Of a DNA stretch of 64,000 nt, positions 20,358 through 29,937 are shown one piece after another. The notes below the pieces were generated by a model. It ran no database searches. It was not told the origin of the DNA and saw nothing but the letters and a program-made list of their open reading frames with translations. The stretch lies in contig WGME01000013.1 in assembly GCA_016125225.1 (NCBI GenBank), positions 62,001-126,000 on the forward strand. Reading direction: 5' to 3'. A program made the translations under genes and the position numbers. Position 1 is the stretch's first letter. Each line of letters opens with the position of its first letter. Origin of the DNA: a bacterium (GTDB lineage Bacteria; Planctomycetota; Planctomycetia; Planctomycetales; Planctomycetaceae).

Positions 20358-20879
20358 ATGCCTGCGAATGAGACGGTAACCATGACGATCGGTGAAGAAC
20401 GATCTTTCCTCGATCAACTAATGGATTTGTATCGCGCCGCTGATCGTCAGGCGACGGACGATTCTCTCGGCACGCAGATGGTACGAGTTGTCCAGCAGGT
20501 GTATTTGGCGATCGCGATGCAGGATTATGCGACCTGCATGCAATCGATGACCGAAGATTTCGAAATGGAAATATTGGGTCCGCCGGAGATCCCATTTTCC
20601 GGTTGCTGGCGAGGACGTGCCGAGGCCCAACAGGCCATCGCAAGAAATTTTGCACAATTAGAAGATCAACTGCCGCAACTGATTGGCGTGACGGTGCATC
20701 GCGATGCGGTGCTGGTCATGGGCAGGGAAACCGGCCGCGTGGTGGCTACCAAAAAGCCTTACAGCGTGCATTGGGTGCAGTGGTTTACGTTTCGCGGTCC
20801 GTTGATTTGTCGTTTTCTGGAGATCTACGATAGCGGCGAGATATCCACTGCTTTTCAAGGAGATGCGACGCCTGCCTGA
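20358..20879 (+). CDS. SnoaL/NTF2-like fold protein
   Basis: This 173-residue protein has the cone-shaped NTF2-like pattern. It has an N-terminal helix pair (VVQQVYLAIAMQDYATCMQSM), a polar turn with EMEILGPPEIPFSG, then strands ending VQWFTFRGPLICRFLEIYD. SnoaL-like proteins include isomerases, hydrolases and simple ligand binders, so no reaction can be assigned. The start ATG at 20358 follows a GGGGAT ribosome binding site. Its stop codon directly abuts the stop of the convergent gene, with no intergenic base. Confidence 0.72.
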   Translation: MPANETVTMTIGEERSFLDQLMDLYRAADRQATDDSLGTQMVRVVQQVYLAIAMQDYATCMQSMTEDFEMEILGPPEIPFSGCWRGRAEAQQAIARNFAQLEDQLPQLIGVTVHRDAVLVMGRETGRVVATKKPYSVHWVQWFTFRGPLICRFLEIYDSGEISTAFQGDATPA

Positions 20880-22124
20880 TCATTTCTCTTCGCAGGGCAG
20901 GTACGGTCGGTCGAGGTGCTGCACATAGCGATCGCGGAAGCGAAAGAATGCGGCATTGGAAGCGGTTAACGCCGATTGCGTCGCGACACCGGTTTGCAGC
21001 GCCGTTTGCAATTGAGTCTGAGCATCGGGCGAGATCGCCGTGACAACCTTCAGAATCGCCTGCACTTGTGGATCGTTTGCGAGTTGGGCTTCCTGGTCGG
21101 GCTGGCGAATATCACTGCGGGCCGATTGGATATCAGACCAGACTTTCTGCCACTGGTTTTGCGGCATGCGTGCGACGAAGTGCGAATGGACCTGGACGAC
21201 CTTCGGATCTCGGGTCACCAGACGGGTCACGCGAAAGCCTATGACCTTGTGCTCTTCCGCCAGGCGAATGGCCGAGGGCAACCAGTCATCTTCTGCGGTT
21301 GGAGCCTTGGGGAGTTCCAGCAAATCGGAGGTCATACGGCTGACCTCCTGATCGAGGATCGACGGGAGAAGTTCCTTCCAATCCACCGGCTCATCGGGCT
21401 TCACTGGCAGCAATGTGGACCCCATCCCCTGCAAGTCCAAAGGGATGGTCAAGGTGTAAGAGACGATGGATTTTCGCGCTGCCCACTCCGCGTCACTTTG
21501 AAGCCGTGCGGGTAATCGGTCTGCCAAGTCTGGTGGAGAGCCATTCAGCTTCACCTTTCTGGCTTCCAGCTCTTTTTTCAAAGAGGCCACGCTGCGTGTC
21601 TCAACCTGTGGCAAGCCTTCGAACCATGCCCAAAGAGCCAGGCTTTGTCGATCGGCTGATGCGGGGCGGACTCTGGTGACTTCATTGGCCGGAAGAGTGA
21701 ACCAGAAGAATTCCGGTGGAGGAAACTCGTTCTGTTGAGTGACGGCCGTCAGTCTGGTTTGTTCCTGTTCCAGGAAAAACCGCAGTCGGCTACCAGGGGA
21801 CGTCTGAGGCAGCCAGTCCGCGATGCGGTCCAGAACATCTTGAGTCGATTCTGACTGAGTGGCCTGGTAAGCCTGGAGTTGCTGATCGTAGGTCTGACCG
21901 GGTTGCTCTTTGAGCCACGACGAACCCACAACAACCGTGAGCGTTCCTTGATAATCCGTCGCGACAACGGCCCCGCGCAAGGGCGGCCCGCTTTTCCGGC
22001 TGATCACATCCACCGCGAGCTGGGAAAGTGGGGCGGGAGCACTCGGTGGAGCAGCAGGCAACCAGAACCCGGTGATCAGGCACCAGGCCACGGCGGCGGT
22101 TCCTAAGCGGATTTTGATCGACAT
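20880..22124 (-). CDS. secreted protein of unknown function
   Basis: This is a 414-residue protein with an N-terminal signal peptide (MSIKIRLGTAAVAWCLITGF, then a Pro/Ala-rich region). Residues 30-60 have a strand-rich segment (AVVATDYQGTLTVVVGSSW), and later parts are predominantly helical and polar with frequent Gln. I recognise no family. The gene ends with no gap against the SnoaL-like gene, and a terminator for either is not visible. It is divergent from the beta-propeller gene, with about 138 bases between the starts. Confidence 0.7.
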   Translation of the reverse strand: MSIKIRLGTAAVAWCLITGFWLPAAPPSAPAPLSQLAVDVISRKSGPPLRGAVVATDYQGTLTVVVGSSWLKEQPGQTYDQQLQAYQATQSESTQDVLDRIADWLPQTSPGSRLRFFLEQEQTRLTAVTQQNEFPPPEFFWFTLPANEVTRVRPASADRQSLALWAWFEGLPQVETRSVASLKKELEARKVKLNGSPPDLADRLPARLQSDAEWAARKSIVSYTLTIPLDLQGMGSTLLPVKPDEPVDWKELLPSILDQEVSRMTSDLLELPKAPTAEDDWLPSAIRLAEEHKVIGFRVTRLVTRDPKVVQVHSHFVARMPQNQWQKVWSDIQSARSDIRQPDQEAQLANDPQVQAILKVVTAISPDAQTQLQTALQTGVATQSALTASNAAFFRFRDRYVQHLDRPYLPCEEK

Positions 22125-22262
22125 GCCGACATCCCAGATTCAACGGTATACTGCTCTCTTCAGGGATAAACGCCGAAATCAAAGAGATCTCAACATCCTC
22201 CGAAACTCCTGGTCAATTTCGGGGTTGATCTGGCAGCATTTTCCCCGGTTTGGAGGCAACTG

Positions 22263-23555
22263 ATGGCCATGATACTGCGGACTTGTGGCGGTGTGACAGC
22301 GTTCTGCCTACTGATGCTGGCCAGTGATGCGGCGGAATTAACCTGGCCCCAATTTCGCGGGCCGCAGGGGGCCGGTCTGCTGGCGGGAAGTCAGCCGCCA
22401 GTGACGTGGTCGGACAAGGAAAACGTACGCTGGAAAGTCGAACTTCCTGGGGCCGGTTCATCGAGTCCGATTGTGGCAAACGGTCGCATCTTCGTGACCT
22501 GCTTCACAGGTAAGAATCAGACACTCAGCGAAGTCGCGGAACGCTCGCTGGTCTGTGTCGATCTGGCAGAAGGGCGGATCGTCTGGCAGAAAGCCAGTAG
22601 CGTCACTGGTAAAGAAGACCGGTATGAAGGATTCCTGCGGGAACATGGTTTTGCCAGCAATTCCCCGGTGACCGATGGGGAGCGAGTCTATGCGTTTTAT
22701 GGGAAGGGCGGGGTGCTGGCTTATGACTGGCAGGGCGAACCGCTCTGGCAGGTTGATGTGGGGCAAGACTCAAGCAACCGTCGTTGGGGGTCTGCCGCGA
22801 GTCTGCTTTTGTCCGGTAATGCCGTGATTGTGAATGCCTCCGAAGAGAGCCGTTCCATCCGATCGCTCGATAAGTTAACGGGCAAAGAGTTTTGGAAGTC
22901 GGAAGCCGAATCGCTTGAACTGTCTTACAGCACACCCACGCTGGTGATGACAGCCGACGGGCGGGAAGACCTGGTGGTGGCCATTGCCGGGGAAGTCTGG
23001 GGACTGAATCCGGAGACCGGCAAGCTGCGTTGGTATGTGCAGACGGAAATCTCTGGTAATGTCAGCCCCACGCCGGTGGTTTCCAGGGATATCATTTATG
23101 TCACGGGAGGCCGCCCTGCCGCGACCCATGCCATTCGCGTGGGAGGCAAAGGGGATATGACGGCGACCAACAAACTGTGGACCAGTCGAACTGGTTCGTA
23201 TGTTGCCACGCCCGTGCTGCACGACGGCCATTTGTACTTCATCGATGACCGGGGTCAGGCATTCTGCATGCAAGCCGCCGATGGGACCGTGGTTTATCGC
23301 GAGCGAGTGGAAGGCCTGGGCGGCGGTGGCGGGCGACCGGTGTATGCGTCACCCGTTCTAGCGGATGGCAAACTCTACATTCCCAGCCGATACGATGGTA
23401 CGTTTGTGATCGCCGCCAGTCCCGAGTTCAAAATTCTGGCTCGGAATACTCTCGGCGATGACAGCGAATTCAACGCGACTCCAGCGATCGTCGGCAATGA
23501 GTTGCTGTTGCGCTCGGACAAAGCGTTGTACTGCATCGGCAAGTCGAGTCCGTAG
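22263..23555 (+). CDS. exported PQQ-like beta-propeller protein
   Basis: This 430-residue protein has an N-terminal signal (MAMILRTCGGVTAFCLLMLA) and then repeated blades of a PQQ/BamB-like beta-propeller. The opening WPQFRGPQGAGLLAGSQPPVTW is the usual start of the planctomycete outer-membrane-biogenesis BamB-like group. Later blades show VCVDLAEGRIVWQK and LNPETGKLRWYV. Such proteins bind other proteins or small ligands in the periplasm; enzymatic PQQ residues are not obvious, so I call it a propeller only. It stands alone and converges on the HEAT/TPR gene. Confidence 0.85.
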   Translation: MAMILRTCGGVTAFCLLMLASDAAELTWPQFRGPQGAGLLAGSQPPVTWSDKENVRWKVELPGAGSSSPIVANGRIFVTCFTGKNQTLSEVAERSLVCVDLAEGRIVWQKASSVTGKEDRYEGFLREHGFASNSPVTDGERVYAFYGKGGVLAYDWQGEPLWQVDVGQDSSNRRWGSAASLLLSGNAVIVNASEESRSIRSLDKLTGKEFWKSEAESLELSYSTPTLVMTADGREDLVVAIAGEVWGLNPETGKLRWYVQTEISGNVSPTPVVSRDIIYVTGGRPAATHAIRVGGKGDMTATNKLWTSRTGSYVATPVLHDGHLYFIDDRGQAFCMQAADGTVVYRERVEGLGGGGGRPVYASPVLADGKLYIPSRYDGTFVIAASPEFKILARNTLGDDSEFNATPAIVGNELLLRSDKALYCIGKSSP

Positions 23556-23585
23556 TTGCCGATAGCCAGCAGAAAGTCACATGGC

Positions 23586-26414
23586 CTATTCATCGTCGGC
23601 GTCGTCGGAGCCCGGCTTCTTCTGAGCCGAAGTTACAATCGTCTTGAATTCTGGCAGCGATTGAATGGTCTTCAGATCGGGATCCTGCTGCATCCAGCGG
23701 AACTGGTTGAAGCCGTGGTCGATTGATCCCTGAAGTTCGACCAGGGCCAGTTGACGGAACTCCGTAATTCGGGCATCCCGGGCGGGCGTTTCAGGCTGTT
23801 TCTGCAAGACTTCAATGCCGCGGCCATACACACAGGCGGTGTTGTAGCGGTAGATCGGATCTTTTTCGAACTGTTTGTGGAATGTCTGAATGAGCTTCAA
23901 TGCGTCATCCAGGCGTTCCAGCATCACCCAGGCGATGGCCTGGCCCGTGATCACATTCGAGTTTTCCGGGTCCAGCTCGCGAGCCTTGGCATAATACTTT
24001 TCAGCGGGCTTCCATTTTTCCTGCTTCAGATACGCATCACCGAGGGCCATGTAGGCGTCGGAAAACAGCGGATCGAGTTCGATGGCGACCTTCAACAGTT
24101 CAATCGCCGCCGCCCAGTGTTGCTGCTGAGCATGGGCCAATCCCTGACCAAAGTAATTGTAGGCCGGCGAATTGGCTCGCAAGTTATCCAAGCCATTCCG
24201 CGCCGCCTGTTGACGAGCCTCGAGTTCCGATTTCTGGCCTGCCAGTAACGTGGCCCGAGCTTGGGGGGTTCCAAGACCCGCCAGGGCATTCGAAAGAGAC
24301 ATCATCAGGCCCGGTTCCTCGCTGTGCAGGAACGCCTCGCACAGGAGTTGTTCGGCTTCGGCCGTGCCGTCCAACTGCAGTTCCTGGATCGCCCGCTGGC
24401 GGAGTGACAATTCTCCGGTCGTTAGCGAGGTTTTGGCCAATGTCAGAAATTCGGGGTGCTGCAAACTCCGCAAGGCTGCCAGCGTCGCTCCCTGTTCTTC
24501 CTCATTGAACCCGGAAAACGATTTCAGCAGACGGTCGCCGACCTTATGGTCTCCCGTTTGACCCAGAAGCTGAATCACGGCGGCTCGATCGGTACTGGTA
24601 TCGAGCCGTCGCAGCAAGGCCTGAAACAACTTTGGCGAACGGGAACGTGAGACGAACTCCAGAACGATGCCGTTGATGTTGCCCTGTTCGATGCGTTCCA
24701 GAGCCACGGGGAAAACGAGTTGATAGCTGCGTTCATCACTCCGTCGGGCGAGAATCGAAAAGCAGAGATCGCGAAGACCCTGGTTATCGGACTTTAGTCC
24801 TTCACCGAGCAGATCTACAGACTGGGCATGGTCGAGTTGCACCAGGGCTCGCAAAACATGCGGACGGAGTTGACCAGCGGGGGTGTGCACCAGTTGAAAC
24901 AGAGTCTCGGACCAGGCCGGTCGCGGTCGGGCAGCTAGGCTGTTGACGATCAGATCGACAATCTTGGGATCGGCATCTTTCGTCAGTTGTTCCAGTCGCT
25001 CGCGTCCATTGGTAAACCGAGAGTCTGCCAAAGCCAGGACGGCGACCTCTGCATCGGCCGGGGAACCCTGACGAATCAATTGTTCCAACCGGTCGATGGC
25101 GGCCGGTTCATTGAACTCCCGCAATGCCCGGATCGCTGCCTGACGAATGACCGGGTCGGCCTCGTTCGAATACTTGAGAATCACCGGAAGATCTTCCGCG
25201 GCCAGCCGTTGACTGCCATAAATCAAGGCCGCGGCTCGTGCCAACGGATGCCCGGTTTGAATCTGCTGCCGGAGTTCTTCGCGAGTAGCGGCAAAAAAGG
25301 TGGTCTTGAGAGCTGCGGCGACGGCATCCCCATCGGTGGCATGCAGACGGGAACTGGCACTGGGCATCAGCATCCCTTGCGGGTTGGCCAAGCCTTTGCG
25401 GGCCGACTGCACCAGATGCAACTCCCGGATTTGGCCGGTAATCGACGGCAACTGCTCACTGGCCGGGCGATCGGTGCCCGCATTCGCCATCGAGGCAAAC
25501 AGCCAGGTCTCCATTTGATCGTCGGGATCGGGTGCCTCGGGGGCAAAGCGAATCACCGCACGGGCGACCTGTTGTGCTGCCTGAGAATCCAGTTCGTCCA
25601 CAATCGCCTGGATGTTGAATGTGTTCATCGGACCATGAATCGTCAACAGCACCAGACCGTCGTGTGGCCCCAGCTTTTCCACTTCCAGGCCGAGTACGCC
25701 ACGCTGATGCTCCAGCACATCGATGGTCACTGTCGTCTGTCGTAGTCGGAAGCTCAATTTTGTCCGGGGGACGGTGGTTCCGTTATCCAACTGGGGGAAC
25801 AGCAACCAGGCTGTCGCTATGCCTTGCGGCGGGACTTCAATGGCCCCCGGTGGCACACAGGCCTCCAACCGATGCATCGTGTTGTCGTAAGTGAAGCCGT
25901 GATACTTCAGCTGATCCGGCAAGGGTTTCAGCTTGTGCGTTTCTCCATCGATTTCGGCGGTGATCAAAGACAACGGCAACTTCTCGACCGACTTTGTACG
26001 GTTTCCAATCGCCAGGCGGAGCGCAAGGATGCGGGTGGGCCCTGCCGCTTCGTAATAAAAGACCACGGCTGCCCGGTCGATCATCCAGGCGAGTTGCCCT
26101 CCATCGACATCCCGAGTCGCTGGCGGTTGTTGACGAACTGCCAGACTTTTCGAGACCCGTCCATGGAGTTTCCAGAAGGCATTCACGGCTTCAGGATCGA
26201 CGGTTCCCTTGGGGGTCGACAACCGGGCCGCTTCTTCGGGAGTGGGGGCACCGAACCCGAATCCAAACCCGCGTCGCGAACCGTCCGGGAATTGCGACCA
26301 AGTCAACTCTGTCAGCACGCGAGTCAGTCCCGGAGCTTCCGCTGCGGATGTCACCAGCGGAGCAACCCCACCCGTGACCAGACTCAGAACGATTCCAACT
26401 TTCAAAGTCTGCAT
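23586..26414 (-). CDS. large exported HEAT/TPR repeat protein
   Basis: This protein of about 942 residues begins with a signal peptide (MQTLKVGIVLSLVTGGVA). The N-terminal third is beta-rich and has AVRQQPPATRDVDGGQLAWM and a VLGLEVEKLGPHDGLVLLT segment. The middle has HEAT-like repeats (VIRQAAIRALREFNEPAAID, then RDLCFSILARRSDERSY). The C-terminal 200 residues contain tetratricopeptide-like repeats (AIELLKVAIELDPLFSDAYM, YYAKARELDPENSNVI). It is probably a periplasmic scaffold. The chosen start at 26414 gives a good signal; an upstream in-frame ATG at 26507 would add a non-signal-like segment. Confidence 0.78.
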   Translation of the reverse strand: MQTLKVGIVLSLVTGGVAPLVTSAAEAPGLTRVLTELTWSQFPDGSRRGFGFGFGAPTPEEAARLSTPKGTVDPEAVNAFWKLHGRVSKSLAVRQQPPATRDVDGGQLAWMIDRAAVVFYYEAAGPTRILALRLAIGNRTKSVEKLPLSLITAEIDGETHKLKPLPDQLKYHGFTYDNTMHRLEACVPPGAIEVPPQGIATAWLLFPQLDNGTTVPRTKLSFRLRQTTVTIDVLEHQRGVLGLEVEKLGPHDGLVLLTIHGPMNTFNIQAIVDELDSQAAQQVARAVIRFAPEAPDPDDQMETWLFASMANAGTDRPASEQLPSITGQIRELHLVQSARKGLANPQGMLMPSASSRLHATDGDAVAAALKTTFFAATREELRQQIQTGHPLARAAALIYGSQRLAAEDLPVILKYSNEADPVIRQAAIRALREFNEPAAIDRLEQLIRQGSPADAEVAVLALADSRFTNGRERLEQLTKDADPKIVDLIVNSLAARPRPAWSETLFQLVHTPAGQLRPHVLRALVQLDHAQSVDLLGEGLKSDNQGLRDLCFSILARRSDERSYQLVFPVALERIEQGNINGIVLEFVSRSRSPKLFQALLRRLDTSTDRAAVIQLLGQTGDHKVGDRLLKSFSGFNEEEQGATLAALRSLQHPEFLTLAKTSLTTGELSLRQRAIQELQLDGTAEAEQLLCEAFLHSEEPGLMMSLSNALAGLGTPQARATLLAGQKSELEARQQAARNGLDNLRANSPAYNYFGQGLAHAQQQHWAAAIELLKVAIELDPLFSDAYMALGDAYLKQEKWKPAEKYYAKARELDPENSNVITGQAIAWVMLERLDDALKLIQTFHKQFEKDPIYRYNTACVYGRGIEVLQKQPETPARDARITEFRQLALVELQGSIDHGFNQFRWMQQDPDLKTIQSLPEFKTIVTSAQKKPGSDDADDE

Positions 26415-26650
26415 GCGACCGTCACAATAAAGAAGATGCCTACGGGCTTGCCGCCAGCTACTGAGTGTAACGCAGAGAAATCGTGCGGGTCCATGACGCC
26501 TCGTCATACGGACACCAGAATTTTGGGGAATCTCTCGGCGTATTACCGCCGCACTTCGTGCCGATCTCTACTGATTTTGTTGACGTCATTGCTTAAGATT
26601 GTGGGGAATCTGCCCTGAATCCCTGCTGCTACTTCTGTTGAAATGCACCT

Positions 26651-27760
26651 ATGTCAGACCGTTGGATCGCCGACCGCATGCGGAAAATTGATGCCTCGGG
26701 CATTCGAAAAGTTTTCGATCTCGCCGCGACGCTCAAAAACCCGATCAACCTGAGTATCGGACAACCACACTTCGACACGCCGGAGTCGATCAAAACGGCC
26801 TTGTGCGACGCCGTCCATGCCGGCAAAAACGTCTACAGCCAGACGCAGGGCATCAAGCCGTTACTGGAAACGTTGCAGCAGTCCGTGACGGCGCAATATG
26901 GCCATGCCGATCGTCAGGCGTTCATCACCAGCGGCACCAGCGGCGGACTGATGTTGGCCCTCTCTGCATTGGTCAACCCGGGCGATGAGGTGATCTGTTT
27001 TGACCCGTGGTTTGTGATGTACAAACATTTGACCACGCTGGCGGGCGGCACGACCGTGCTGATCGATACCTATCCCGATTTCCGCATTGATCTCAACAAG
27101 GTACGCGATGCGATCACGCCACGGACGAAAGTGATCCTCGTCAACAGCCCATGCAATCCGACCGGCTATGTGGCGACCGAAGAAGAGTTGCGTGGGCTGG
27201 CGGAACTCGCGAAAGAAAAGGACGTGGTCCTGATCAGTGACGAAATCTATCGCGTCTTCAGTTACGACCGACCATTCGTCAGCCCCGCGAAGTGGAACGA
27301 GCAGACGCTGGTCATCGATGGGTTCAGCAAATCGCACTCAATGACCGGGTTGCGACTCGGCTGGGCGCATGGTCCGCGCGAGATCATTCAGGAAATGATC
27401 AAGCTGCAGCAGTTCACGTTTGTTTGTGCACCACAACCGGTGCAGTGGGCCGGTGTCGAAGCCTGGACCTGCGATGTCTCCGATCGCGTGGCCGACTATC
27501 ACCGCAAACGCGATCTGATTGTCGGCGAACTCAAGGATCTGTACGACATCCGCGGTGCGAATGGAGCGTTCTATCTCTTCATCAAAGCACCCTGGGGAAC
27601 GGCATCCGAATTTGTCGCCGAAGCGATTCGCAACGAATTGCTGATTATTCCTGGCAACGTCTTCAGTCAGCACGACACCCACTTCCGCGTCTCCTTCGCC
27701 GCCGAAGACGCCACGATCCATCGCGGTATTGAAGTGCTCAGACGGATTGCCAAACGCTGA
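26651..27760 (+). CDS. class I/II pyridoxal-phosphate aminotransferase
   Basis: This 369-residue enzyme has the fold-type I aminotransferase motifs. They are SIGQPHFDTPESIK near the N-terminus, the SGTSGGLMLALSAL cofactor-binding loop, NSPCNPTGYVATEEEL, SDEIYRVFSYD, and the Schiff-base lysine region DGFSKSHSMTGLRLGWAHG. The family transfers amino groups between amino acids and 2-oxo acids; aspartate- or aromatic-type substrates are possible but not distinguishable. The ATG at 26651 gives the usual N-terminus. It lies 33 bases before the polysaccharide export genes but is probably unrelated to them. Confidence 0.93.
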   Translation: MSDRWIADRMRKIDASGIRKVFDLAATLKNPINLSIGQPHFDTPESIKTALCDAVHAGKNVYSQTQGIKPLLETLQQSVTAQYGHADRQAFITSGTSGGLMLALSALVNPGDEVICFDPWFVMYKHLTTLAGGTTVLIDTYPDFRIDLNKVRDAITPRTKVILVNSPCNPTGYVATEEELRGLAELAKEKDVVLISDEIYRVFSYDRPFVSPAKWNEQTLVIDGFSKSHSMTGLRLGWAHGPREIIQEMIKLQQFTFVCAPQPVQWAGVEAWTCDVSDRVADYHRKRDLIVGELKDLYDIRGANGAFYLFIKAPWGTASEFVAEAIRNELLIIPGNVFSQHDTHFRVSFAAEDATIHRGIEVLRRIAKR

Positions 27761-27793
27761 TTCCGTTGCCGACTTTCATTAGGTTAAGAGGGG

Positions 27794-28699
27794 TTGAAGT
27801 CCTTGTCATCGGAATCCCGATCATCATCTGACAGCCGTTTCAGTGGCACGTCGCTGCCTGATGAAGCCGGGATGAACTCCATCGATGCAGCCGATTTGAA
27901 CTATGCCTTTCTGGCACAGGAACTCTGGCAGTATCGTGAGTTGGCACTGGTCTTCGCCACGCGAGACCTGAAAGTTCGTTATCGGCAAGCAGTCATTGGC
28001 ATTGCCTGGGCCGTGTTGCAGCCGCTGGTGATGATGAGTTTGTTCATGGTATTCACTCGCTGGTCGGGTAAGACACCGAGCGCTCACGCAGAAACCTATG
28101 CCGTCTCCAGCTACATCGGTTTGTTGATCTGGCAACTCTTCAGCTACACCGTGCGAGAGTCGACGACGTCGCTGGTGGGCCATCGTGATCTCGTGACCAA
28201 GGTCTATTTCCCGCGATTGCTTTTGCCGTTGTCGACCGCGTTGTGTGCGCTGGTCGATTTTGGCTTCGCGTTCCTGGTGCTGGTGCCCCTGATGTGGTGG
28301 ACGGGCATAGTACCGGGCATGGCGGTCCTGCTGTTTCCCATCTGGTTGCTACTGGCCTTGCTGACATCGATTGCTGTGGGCATCTGGCTATCAGCCTTGA
28401 ATGCGTTGTATCGCGATATCGGCTATGTGGTGCCGTTTCTGTTGCAGATCGGCTTGTTTGTCACGCCGGTGTTGTATGAGACCAGATCTGTTGTCCCCGC
28501 CCAGTGGCAAGGGTTGTGGGCATTAAATCCTTTAGTCGGCATGATCGAAGGGTGTCGCTGGTCTCTGATGCCGGCGGGCAGTACGGATGGCCCATCTGTC
28601 GTGATAGTCGTCCTGTCCTTGTGCTCTCTTGTGGCACTGCTGGTGAGTGGGTTGTGGTACTTTCGCCGTGCCGAGCAATGGATTGCGGATCGGATCTGA
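27794..28699 (+). CDS. wzm: ABC-2 type polysaccharide export permease (Wzm-like)
   Basis: This protein of about 301 residues is an ABC-2 type permease with about six membrane segments. It has the family signature DLKVRYRQAVIGIAWAVLQP followed by LMMSLFMVF, a YFPRLLLPLS segment, and a C-terminal membrane helix. With the next gene it forms the Wzm/Wzt exporter that moves undecaprenyl-linked O-antigen-type polysaccharide across the inner membrane. The start is uncertain: a TTG at 27794 follows GAGGGG very closely, and a second TTG or an ATG at 27872 are possible. Confidence 0.9.
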   Translation: MKSLSSESRSSSDSRFSGTSLPDEAGMNSIDAADLNYAFLAQELWQYRELALVFATRDLKVRYRQAVIGIAWAVLQPLVMMSLFMVFTRWSGKTPSAHAETYAVSSYIGLLIWQLFSYTVRESTTSLVGHRDLVTKVYFPRLLLPLSTALCALVDFGFAFLVLVPLMWWTGIVPGMAVLLFPIWLLLALLTSIAVGIWLSALNALYRDIGYVVPFLLQIGLFVTPVLYETRSVVPAQWQGLWALNPLVGMIEGCRWSLMPAGSTDGPSVVIVVLSLCSLVALLVSGLWYFRRAEQWIADRI

Positions 28700-28701
28700 T
28701 C

Positions 28702-29937
28702 ATGAGCCGAGTGGCCATACGCGTCGAACATGTTTCCAAACGCTATCAGCGGGGGACGGCATCGTCGTATCTGCGGTTATCAGAACGACTGTGGAGTTCG
28801 ATCTCAAAACCGTTTCAACGATCGACACAAGTCGCTAAAAAAGCAGATGATTTCTGGGCACTCAATGACCTTTCTTTTGAAGTCCGAGAAGGCGAAGTGC
28901 TGGGGGTGATCGGGCGGAATGGTGCGGGCAAAAGTACGCTTCTCAAGATTCTGTCACGCATCACGCGGCCCACGCAGGGACGCATCTCCTGGCGCGGACG
29001 TGTGGGCAGCCTCCTGGAAGTCGGCACGGGATTTCATCCAGAATTGACGGGCCGCGAAAATATCTTTTTGAACGGTGCCGTGCTGGGCATGACACGGCGA
29101 GAAATCGCTGCAAAACTCGATGAAATTGTGGCTTTTGCTGAAATCGAGTCGTTTATCGATACCCCTGTCAAACGCTACTCCAGCGGCATGTATGTGCGAT
29201 TGGCTTTCGCTGTGGCGGCTCATCTGGAACCGGAAATCATGCTGGTCGATGAAGTGCTCGCCGTCGGAGATTATGCCTTTCAACGCAAATGCTTGGGCAA
29301 GATGCAGGACGTGGCGACGGCAGGCCGAACCATTCTGTTTGTGAGCCATAATCTTACCGCGGTGACCAGTTTGTGCAGCCGGGCAATTTTGATCGAGCGG
29401 GGGCAGATCGTGCAGGATGATGATCCCAAAGCGGTCGTTGCACGATTTCTGACCGACGGCATCAATACTAATTGGGAACGGCATTGGGCGAGTGACGATG
29501 CACCCGGAACAGAACGTGTGCGTCTGCGACACATTGCTTTGCGTCCGCAAGAGATCGCTCCTGGAATGCCCATTGATGTTGGTACCCCCCTGGATCTGGT
29601 GATCGACTACGAAAAGCAAATTGACGAAGGAGCGACGAACGTCAGCGTCTTTGTCACCAACATTCAGGGGGTGGTGCTATTTAATACGGTCTCGCCATTG
29701 AGGGAAGGACCGCGTGGGAACTATCAGGGCGTGGTCCGAATCCCCGGGCATCTGCTCAACAATGGTCTGCATCGTGTGCGTGTCATGGTCACGCATGACC
29801 TGTCGCCGCAGGCAGATGTGGATGGCGCGTTGATCTTCGAAGTGCATGAAGTGCAACGCACCATTGCGGCCCAGGGAGTCTGGCAAGGGGCCGTCCGTCC
29901 TCAATTGGACTGGAGTCTGGAGAGGGTCGTCTCATGA
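28702..29937 (+). CDS. wzt: polysaccharide export ATPase with Wzt-type C-terminal domain
   Basis: This protein of about 411 residues has an ABC ATPase domain in residues 1-250. Walker A is GRNGAGKSTLL, the signature is KRYSSGMYVRLAFA and Walker B is EIMLVDEVLAVGD. Beyond it a beta-rich domain (about 275-405) resembles the Wzt C-terminal domain, which binds the polysaccharide end and couples chain termination to export. It begins two bases after the permease stop. The downstream methyltransferase overlaps its stop as ATGA, so the genes are coupled. Confidence 0.93.
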   Translation: MSRVAIRVEHVSKRYQRGTASSYLRLSERLWSSISKPFQRSTQVAKKADDFWALNDLSFEVREGEVLGVIGRNGAGKSTLLKILSRITRPTQGRISWRGRVGSLLEVGTGFHPELTGRENIFLNGAVLGMTRREIAAKLDEIVAFAEIESFIDTPVKRYSSGMYVRLAFAVAAHLEPEIMLVDEVLAVGDYAFQRKCLGKMQDVATAGRTILFVSHNLTAVTSLCSRAILIERGQIVQDDDPKAVVARFLTDGINTNWERHWASDDAPGTERVRLRHIALRPQEIAPGMPIDVGTPLDLVIDYEKQIDEGATNVSVFVTNIQGVVLFNTVSPLREGPRGNYQGVVRIPGHLLNNGLHRVRVMVTHDLSPQADVDGALIFEVHEVQRTIAAQGVWQGAVRPQLDWSLERVVS